From Phenylobacterium sp. (GTDB lineage Bacteria; Pseudomonadota; Alphaproteobacteria; Caulobacterales; Caulobacteraceae): a stretch of DNA of 10,957 nucleotides. The number at the start of each line of letters is the position of its first letter. The stretch's first letter is position 1. This document shows positions 6,949 through 10,957 of this stretch, piece after piece. Below the pieces are notes generated by a model. That model made no database searches. It had not been told where the DNA came from and saw only the letters and a list, made by a program, of their open reading frames with translations. Location of the stretch: NCBI GenBank assembly GCA_028290925.1, contig JAQGIX010000037.1, positions 1 to 10,957 of the forward strand. Direction: 5' to 3'. The position numbers and the translations under genes are program-made.

Positions 6949-7359
6949 TCAGCGCTCCCCGCGCGGCTTGGCGGCGCCCAGCAGGTCGGCCGGTGTCAGG
7001 CCGAGCCGCTGGATGGTGGCGTTGATCTCCGGCCACTGCTCCTTGAGGAACCGCTCGCGCTCGGCCTGCAGGAGCAGGCGCCGCGCGCCTGAGCTGACGA
7101 ACATCCCGAGGCCCCGCCGCTTCTCCACCAGCTGCTCGTCGACCAGCTGCTGGTAGGCCTTGAGCACGGTCAATGGATTGACCCGGGTCTCGACGGCGAC
7201 GCTGCGCACCGACGGCAGGGCGTCGCCCTCCTTGATCAGGCCGTCGAGGATCATGGCGACCACGCGGCCGCGCAGTTGGCGGTAGATCGGCTGACTGTCA
7301 TTCCACTCGGGGTCCATGATCTCTTCCGGCGCCGCATAGCCTGCGGTGAGGTCTTGCAT
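6949..7359 (-). CDS. GntR-family transcriptional regulator, YtrA subfamily, 136 aa
   Basis: This short regulator has an N-terminal winged helix (residues ~22-90: QPIYRQLRGRVVAMILDGLI, LPSVRSVAVETRVNPLTVLK, then the wing EKRRGLGMFV) and only a ~45-residue helical tail, the size and layout of the YtrA subfamily rather than the larger FadR or HutC types. YtrA regulators usually repress their own operon with an ABC transporter. The gene is first in a four-gene unit and its start lies one base from a 24-bp palindrome (7361-7384), as expected for autoregulation. The ATG at 7359 has no clear ribosome binding site and lies close to a possible -10, suggesting a near-leaderless transcript; an in-frame ATG at 7317 (122 residues) keeps the whole DNA-binding domain and is an alternative start. 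Confidence 0.9.
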   Translation of the reverse strand: MQDLTAGYAAPEEIMDPEWNDSQPIYRQLRGRVVAMILDGLIKEGDALPSVRSVAVETRVNPLTVLKAYQQLVDEQLVEKRRGLGMFVSSGARRLLLQAERERFLKEQWPEINATIQRLGLTPADLLGAAKPRGER

Positions 7360-7381
7360 TGGTGTTGTACATGACTATAAC
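7354..7381 (+). promoter_or_regulatory. Putative sigma-70-type promoter for the AraC-family gene
   Basis: TTGCAT (7354-7359), a 16-base spacer and TATAAC (7376-7381) resemble a housekeeping promoter reading rightward. The -35 overlaps the start codon of the divergent gntR gene and the -10 lies inside the palindrome. Transcription would start near 7388, leaving a leader of about 117 bases before the preferred start codon at 7505. Found by eye only. Confidence 0.45.
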
Positions 7382-7384
7382 ACC
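7361..7384. promoter_or_regulatory. Palindromic operator in the gntR/araC divergent promoter region
   Basis: GGTGTTGTA, six bases, then TATAACACC form an imperfect palindrome in which 8 of 12 base pairs per half match, including the outer six. Its position one base from the gntR start codon, and its symmetric shape, fit the binding site of the YtrA-type GntR dimer encoded next to it. On the - strand the site contains TATAGT (7379-7374), a good -10 for the ABC operon; on the + strand it contains TATAAC (7376-7381). Binding would therefore cover both -10 elements. Confidence 0.65.
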
Positions 7385-7504
7385 ATATCGAAAGCAAGGA
7401 CTTTTGACCTCATGCTGTTCGAACCTAACCTAGCCACGGCGAACCAGAGGAACATGACGCCGTGCGTCAAAAGCGTGATCGCAGGTTGCAGGGACGGCGC
7501 CGCC

Positions 7505-8530
7505 ATGGCTGAGCCGACCGTCGGCGCGGGCTACGCACGGGGCCTGATGGAGCTGGCCGTCGCCAAGGGCGCCAGCCGGCAGGCGTTGGCCGAGCGGTCG
7601 GGGATCGAGCTGGCCGACCTGCGCGACCAGGACGCCCGCATCCCGTTTTCGAAGTACGTGGCGCTGATGCGGGCGGGCAAGGCGTTGGCCGGCGATCCGG
7701 CATTGGGGTTGCACTATGGCGACGCGGTCGACATCGCCGAGGTCTCGATCGTCGGCCTGATCGGCCAGGCTTCGGCGACGCCTATGGAGGGGTTCAGGCA
7801 GTTGAACCGCTACGTGCGGCTGATCGTCGAGACCGACAACGAGGGGGGCGGCGACCGCTTCCAGATGAAGGCCCGCGACGGCGGCCTGTGGATGGTCGAC
7901 ACCCGCCGCCACGCAGAGGCCTTTCCCGAGCTCACGGAAAGCGCCTTCGCACAGTTCGTCTCGACGCCGCGACGGCTCGGCCTGACCGCGCCGCTGAAGG
8001 CGGTCCACGTCACGCACTCCGATCCGGGCTACCGCGACGAGTACGAGCGGGTGTTCGGCGCGCCGATCACCTTCGACGCCGACTGGAACGCCCTGCAGAT
8101 CGACCCGGCGTGGGCGCCCCCCAACATCGCCCGGCTGCCGAAATACGTGTTCGGGGTGCTGAGCGAGCGGGCCGACGCGCTGCTCGCGGAGCTGGAGACC
8201 TCGAAGTCGGTGCGCGGGCGGGTCGAGGCGCTGCTGTTGCCGATCCTGCACACCGGCGAGACGGGCATGGACCGGGTGGCCGGCAAGCTGGGGCTCAGCC
8301 GCCAGACGCTGTTCCGCCGGCTGAAGGCGGAGGGCGTGACCTTCGAGACGGTGCTAGACGAGCTGCGCCGCCGGCTGGCGCTCGACTACATGAGCGCGCG
8401 CAAGGTCTCGGTGAACGAGACGGCCTATCTGGTGGGTTTCTCCGAGCCGGCCGCCTTCTCGCGGGCCTTCAAGCGGTGGACCGGATCTAGCCCGCGGGCG
8501 GCGCGCGCCGCGGGCGCACTGCAGCGCTGA
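7505..8530 (+). CDS. AraC-family transcriptional regulator, 341 aa
   Basis: The C-terminal ~100 residues (237-337) are an AraC/XylS DNA-binding domain with two helix-turn-helix units: MDRVAGKLGLSRQTLFRRLK (255-274) and VNETAYLVGFSEPAAFSRAF followed by KRWTGSSPRAAR (up to ~334). The N-terminal two thirds matches the 'arabinose-binding domain of AraC-type' family (PF12625), seen in OruR/ArgR-like regulators; the stretch ELADLRDQDARIPFSKYVAL is typical. The ligand is unknown. The frame is open further upstream with ATGs at 7412 (AAGGA 11 bases before) and 7454, but 7505 is preferred because the domain begins right after it and the upstream codons are poorer in G/C at third positions. It is transcribed away from the GntR-ABC operon across a shared palindrome and converges on the DUF2007 gene ten bases beyond its stop. 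Confidence 0.88.
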   Translation: MAEPTVGAGYARGLMELAVAKGASRQALAERSGIELADLRDQDARIPFSKYVALMRAGKALAGDPALGLHYGDAVDIAEVSIVGLIGQASATPMEGFRQLNRYVRLIVETDNEGGGDRFQMKARDGGLWMVDTRRHAEAFPELTESAFAQFVSTPRRLGLTAPLKAVHVTHSDPGYRDEYERVFGAPITFDADWNALQIDPAWAPPNIARLPKYVFGVLSERADALLAELETSKSVRGRVEALLLPILHTGETGMDRVAGKLGLSRQTLFRRLKAEGVTFETVLDELRRRLALDYMSARKVSVNETAYLVGFSEPAAFSRAFKRWTGSSPRAARAAGALQR

Positions 8531-8531
8531 G

Positions 8532-8569
8532 CGGCGGCCTCAGGCTTCGGCCTGGGCGATAAGCCGCCG
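8532..8569. other. UUCG-loop hairpin between convergent genes, weak terminator candidate
   Basis: CAGGC-TTCG-GCCTG (8541-8554) is the core of a seven-pair stem (8539-8545 with 8550-8556, including one G-T pair) capped by a very stable TTCG tetraloop. CGGCGG (8532-8537) and CCGCCG (8564-8569) could form an outer stem. It sits just past the araC stop and covers the end of the DUF2007 gene. There is no T-run on either strand, so it may act as a 3'-end stabilising hairpin or a Rho-assisted end rather than a classical terminator. Confidence 0.35.
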
Positions 8570-8731
8570 GGCCAGGTCGGCCTCATCCTCGGGGACCATC
8601 AATCGGGCCGGAAAGGCGCCGGGCCAGGGGGTGGCCGTTTCGAAGAGGAAGACCCGCAGGCCGGCCTCTTCCAGCATGGTTTTCAGGAAATGCAGGCGCA
8701 CGGGATCGGCGGTCTCAAGGATGGCGATCAT
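8540..8731 (-). CDS. DUF2007 family small protein, 63 aa
   Basis: This is a small cytosolic protein of the DUF2007 family, which has a ferredoxin-like alpha/beta fold and is loosely described as 'putative signal transducing protein'; its biochemical role is unknown. The typical pattern is visible: a first strand IAILETADPV, a helix LHFLKTMLEEAGL ending in the glycine turn, a strand RVFLFE, then ARLMVPEDEADLARRLI as the final strand-helix pair. At 63 residues it is about the family's minimal length. Its ATG overlaps the stop of the upstream RusA-like gene by four bases (8728-8731), so translation is probably coupled. It is the last gene of the leftward run. Confidence 0.78.
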   Translation of the reverse strand: MIAILETADPVRLHFLKTMLEEAGLRVFLFETATPWPGAFPARLMVPEDEADLARRLIAQAEA

Positions 8732-9129
8732 CCGCCGTCCTCCGTCGGATGGAACGGCCGGGCCATGGGGCGGTCGGAGAGCTTACTGACGCTGACCACG
8801 ATGCGCTCGCGCTGGCCCTGGGCGCGCTCCACCAGCAGACGCGCCACCTGGGCGTCGTCGTGGAAGGCGTAGCCCTTGATGGCGTCGAGGATCGCCTTGG
8901 CCAGGTTGTCGAGGTCGAGCCAGGGCGGCTCGCCGACATATTCCATGCGGATTTCCACGGCGAATTCGCCCCAGGACGGCCGGGCGCCGCGCCAGACCTT
9001 GCGGAAGAACTCATAGATCAGGGGCTTGTAGTACTTGGCCTGGGTGGTCAGGCCGTCGATCTCGACGACCATGGCGCCTTCCCCCTCTCGGGCGCGCACC
9101 TTGCCGTGCTGGGTCCAGGCCTCGGTCAT
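8728..9129 (-). CDS. RusA family Holliday-junction resolvase-like endonuclease, 133 aa
   Basis: RusA enzymes are small dimeric, metal-dependent nucleases that cut Holliday junctions. The family core LDLDNLAKAILDAIKG (residues 71-86) gives the paired aspartates D72 and D74 and the lysine K78, with the same spacing as D70, D72 and K76 of Escherichia coli RusA. HDDAQVARLLVER (90-102) supplies the third acidic site (D91/D92). All expected catalytic residues therefore seem present. Length fits the 120-residue E. coli protein when started at 9129, although this ATG has a poor ribosome binding site. An ATG at 9072 (114 residues) is preceded by a strong AGGGGGAAGG and is a real alternative; the 57 bases between have coding-like codons. 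It lies 37 bases after the DUF6065 gene and overlaps the DUF2007 gene. RusA is often phage-borne, but no phage gene is seen here. Confidence 0.82.
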   Translation of the reverse strand: MTEAWTQHGKVRAREGEGAMVVEIDGLTTQAKYYKPLIYEFFRKVWRGARPSWGEFAVEIRMEYVGEPPWLDLDNLAKAILDAIKGYAFHDDAQVARLLVERAQGQRERIVVSVSKLSDRPMARPFHPTEDGG

Positions 9130-9166
9130 GCCGACGTTTCTAGAACTCGGGCGGCGGAATGGCCTG

Positions 9167-9937
9167 CTATTTTTCGGTCGGCGGCCCGGTCCAGCCGGCG
9201 TCCTGCGGCGCGAACGGCTGGGCGCGCGACTTGGTGCGATGGTCGTCGATATGCGGGCAGCCGCTGGCGTCGACGCCGCGGTAGTAGTGCTTCTGCCAGC
9301 GGTCGGCGGGCTTGAGCGGCGGGTTCTGGGCCATCTCCTTCTGGAAGGCGTCGCGCGAAAGACTCCATTGATGGAAGGCGGCCTCCAGCTCGGGCGCGGA
9401 GTCCAGGGCCGCGAACCGCGGCTCGAACCGCTCGAGCGCCGCGCGCTCCACCGGGAACAGGAAGGCGATCGCCTCGTCGGCCTCGAAGCGCACCTTGTGG
9501 TTCGGCCGGGTGAATCGCCAGTTCATGGTGAAGGTGAACGGCGACCAGTCGGTCTCGACCAGGCCGGACAGCGCGGCGATGCCGTCCTTGGCTTGGTTCG
9601 GCGGGCCGCCGACCCACAGGTTCCAGCCCGGCGGGGTGCGGAACAGGCCGGCCACATGGAAGGTGAGCACGCCCTGGCCGAACATGGAGACCGGCGCGCT
9701 GGCCGGCTCGGCCTCCCCCTCGACGGCGATCTTCACGGCGTCGGCGCCCGCCCCGCCGTCCCACCAGGCCTCCACGGCGCAGGGCGTGGCGATCTCCCAG
9801 CCATGGGCGTTGGCGATGCTCAGCGGCAGGCAGCGGTAGGCGAAGGACTCGGGCGTGTCGTCCATCCAGCCGCGTTGCGGGCTGGCCGGACGGATCCGCG
9901 GGCGCCAGCCGGGATGCAGATAGCAGATGAGGTCCAT
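9167..9937 (-). CDS. DUF6065 family protein, 256 aa
   Basis: This soluble protein of unknown function looks like a DUF6065 family member. Recognisable stretches are RGWMDDTPESFAYRCLPLSI (residues 22-41), then ANAHGWEI (42-49), FGQGVLTFHVAGLFRTPPGW (86-105), LWVGGPPNQAKDGI (107-120) and LVETDWSPFTFTMNWRFT (125-142). The C-terminal part is charged, with RWQKHYYRG and CPHIDDHRTK. It has no signal peptide and no membrane segment. Many Trp, His and Asn residues are conserved-looking, which suggests a binding or enzymatic role, but no known catalytic motif is seen. The ATG at 9937 has GGAG six to nine bases upstream and is 26 bases after the L,D-transpeptidase stop, so the two are likely cotranscribed. 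The family name comes from memory of its consensus and should be treated as probable. Confidence 0.72.
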   Translation of the reverse strand: MDLICYLHPGWRPRIRPASPQRGWMDDTPESFAYRCLPLSIANAHGWEIATPCAVEAWWDGGAGADAVKIAVEGEAEPASAPVSMFGQGVLTFHVAGLFRTPPGWNLWVGGPPNQAKDGIAALSGLVETDWSPFTFTMNWRFTRPNHKVRFEADEAIAFLFPVERAALERFEPRFAALDSAPELEAAFHQWSLSRDAFQKEMAQNPPLKPADRWQKHYYRGVDASGCPHIDDHRTKSRAQPFAPQDAGWTGPPTEK

Positions 9938-9963
9938 CGGGCTCCGCTCCGGACGGCCGGAGG

Positions 9964-10683
9964 TTATTGCGCCGCAGCGCCGGTCGGAAGCGCCGCCGCG
10001 GCGGTCGGCCGGTACGCGGTGAAGACACTGGCCAGCGAGCGGACCTCGGGCAGGATGTAGACGACGCCGTTGGTCCCGGTGAACGCCGGCCTGACGACGC
10101 TGTCGTAGAACCTGGCCGGGACGTTGATGCAGCCGTAGGAGATGCGGTTGTCGGCCGGCGTGGGCGTCGCCAGGCGCTGCAGGCGGCGCTCCTTCGGCTT
10201 GGTGGTGATCACCCGGTGCAGGGAGATGGCGTCGGCGTAGTCGACCCAGAGCACGTCCTTGACGCCCAGGTCGGCCCCCAGCGAGGCGATGAAGCGGCCG
10301 GCCGGGGTGGTGCGCTCTTCGGGCCTTATGGTGGACAGCTTGCGATCGCCGATGCCGGGGACCGAGTCGTCGCCGCGGGCGAGGCCCAGCAGGGCGGCCG
10401 AGGCCCCGCGCAGGCGGCCGTCCGGGGAGAAGACGAACAGCCGGGCCTGGACCTTGTCGATGATCACGAAGGGCATGCCGTGGTTGTCGCCCGACGCCGT
10501 CACCCAGTCGGCGACGCTGCGCGCCTCCGGCGAGGCTGGCTTGTCGCGGAAGTCGGCGCGGGCCGGGGCCTGGGCCGCGGCAGTCGCCGCGCCGCCGAGG
10601 CCGGCCGACAGCAGGCCAAGGCCGATGGCGAGGGCCGCCATCGCCCGCCGGGCGGAGGGGCGCACGTGGATCGCTCCCGTCAT
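9964..10683 (-). CDS. Exported L,D-transpeptidase (YkuD-fold) family protein, 239 aa
   Basis: L,D-transpeptidases make 3-3 cross-links in peptidoglycan or attach proteins to it, working in the periplasm with a catalytic cysteine. Residues ~11-38 form a signal peptide: two arginines, a hydrophobic stretch AALAIGLGLLSAGLG and a likely cleavage after AAAQA. The mature part begins a YkuD-like domain at PFVIIDKVQARLFVF (71-85), with the substrate-side segment TTPAGRF (125-131), the active-site histidine H156 in SLHRV, and SYGCINVPARFYD (182-194) with nucleophile C185. The usual SxGCxR pattern has Asn187 instead of Arg, a variant of the fold. The ATG at 10683 starts six bases after the stop of the upstream Pro-rich gene. 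It is followed 26 bases later by the DUF6065 gene in the same direction. Confidence 0.86.
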   Translation of the reverse strand: MTGAIHVRPSARRAMAALAIGLGLLSAGLGGAATAAAQAPARADFRDKPASPEARSVADWVTASGDNHGMPFVIIDKVQARLFVFSPDGRLRGASAALLGLARGDDSVPGIGDRKLSTIRPEERTTPAGRFIASLGADLGVKDVLWVDYADAISLHRVITTKPKERRLQRLATPTPADNRISYGCINVPARFYDSVVRPAFTGTNGVVYILPEVRSLASVFTAYRPTAAAALPTGAAAQ

Positions 10684-10689
10684 CCCCGC

Positions 10690-10957
10690 CTAGTTCCGGT
10701 CCTGCTTGCGCGGATGGACCGGCGCCACATAGGGCGCGGGCGCTTCGGCCACCACCACCGGGGCCGGTTGGACGACCTCGACCGCCAGGACCGGCGGGCG
10801 GGTTTCCACCACCCGGATGAGCGGCATCCTGACTCCGCCGCCCAGCACCGCGAGCGTCAGGCCCGCGGGGACCACGATGACCGCGGGCGGCACCTCCGTG
10901 ATCGGCGGCGCGAGGACCGTCACCGGCGTGGGCGTCGGAGTCGGCGTGGGCGTGGGG
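10690..10957 (-). CDS. Pro/Thr/Val-rich hypothetical protein, C-terminal part (5' end outside window)
   Basis: The frame is open on the - strand from the window edge to the TAG at 10692-10690, giving about 88 visible residues, with no sign of a start codon at the edge (a GTG at 10923 is in frame but the coding pattern continues beyond it). The visible part begins with five Pro-Thr pairs, followed by Val/Pro-rich sequence such as PPAVIVVPAGLTLAV and VEVVQPAPVVVAEAPAPY, and ends HPRKQDRN. Such composition suggests an extended, surface or periplasm-spanning segment; no domain is recognised. It lies six bases before the L,D-transpeptidase start, so both are probably one transcript and it may belong to envelope biology. 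Function is unknown. Confidence 0.6.
   Translation of the reverse strand, partial: PTPTPTPTPTPVTVLAPPITEVPPAVIVVPAGLTLAVLGGGVRMPLIRVVETRPPVLAVEVVQPAPVVVAEAPAPYVAPVHPRKQDRN
10925..10957. repeat. Six-base tandem repeat encoding Pro-Thr pairs
   Basis: Five hexamers GGCGTG, GGCGTC, GGAGTC, GGCGTG and GGCGTG follow each other from 10925 to 10954, with a partial copy running off the window edge. On the - strand they encode Thr-Pro repeats in the Pro-rich gene. The repeat may be longer outside the window. Being a multiple of three, copy-number changes would lengthen or shorten the linker without shifting the frame. Confidence 0.75.

Noticed and set aside
6006..7025. Long rightward open frame opposite the ABC ATPase gene
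   Set aside because: The opposite strand has intact Walker A, Walker B and H-loop motifs; this frame reads as repetitive Val/Glu/Gln/His-rich sequence typical of an antisense shadow.
7346..7504. N-terminal extension of the AraC-family gene to GTG 7346
   Set aside because: This would start inside the divergent gntR gene and upstream of the predicted promoter -10; the known domain begins after ATG 7505.
8728..9129. RusA-like gene as the sign of a prophage
   Set aside because: No integrase, terminase, capsid, tail, lysis or phage repressor gene and no attachment-site-like repeat is visible around it.
9035..10060. Long open frame opposite the DUF6065 gene
   Set aside because: It spans parts of three real leftward genes and shows no recognisable family; high GC explains it.
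1..10957. CRISPR array, tRNA, rRNA, insertion sequence or toxin-antitoxin pair
   Set aside because: No regularly spaced repeats, cloverleaf, transposase or matching gene pair was seen on either strand.

Overview
The window is very GC-rich, almost gap-free bacterial chromosome. It most likely comes from the family Caulobacteraceae (Caulobacter, Phenylobacterium or Brevundimonas). The strongest clue is the order fliK-flgD-flgE followed by a SciP (DUF1153) gene. SciP is an alphaproteobacterial cell-cycle regulator, and in Caulobacter crescentus its gene sits next to the hook gene. A GANTC (CcrM-type) site and a degenerate CtrA-like motif lie in front of sciP. Genus is not resolved from the sequence.

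Layout. (1) Positions 1-3448, + strand: the 3' end of fliK (hook-length control), flgD (hook cap), flgE (hook protein) and sciP, closed by a clear rho-independent terminator at 3408-3448. (2) Positions 3485-4330, - strand: a class I SAM-dependent methyltransferase that converges on the terminator. (3) Positions 4407-7359, - strand: a tight four-gene operon made of a YtrA-type GntR repressor, an ABC ATPase, an ABC permease and a seven-helix DUF2306-like membrane protein. (4) Positions 7361-7384: a 24-bp imperfect palindrome with -10-like hexamers facing both ways. It separates the operon from a divergent AraC-family regulator (7505-8530, + strand). (5) Positions 8540-10957, - strand: a compact run that reads, in transcription order, a Pro/Thr-rich protein cut by the window edge, an exported L,D-transpeptidase, a DUF6065 protein, a RusA-like endonuclease and a DUF2007 protein. 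The last two overlap by 4 bases.

How the genes fit together. The first block couples hook assembly to the CtrA cell-cycle circuit, since SciP represses CtrA-activated promoters, flagellar ones among them. The GntR-ABC block looks like a self-regulated transporter switched by an unknown ligand. The last block mixes an envelope enzyme with a Holliday-junction-resolvase-like gene and two genes of unknown function, and no common pathway is visible.

No tRNA, rRNA, CRISPR array, insertion sequence or prophage module was seen, and no stretch over 300 bases lacks a gene. The window is mostly ordinary core chromosome. I found no convincing new multi-gene system. The points most worth a second look are the divergent operator, the sciP leader, the ABC operon's fourth gene, and the RusA/DUF2007 pair outside any phage context.
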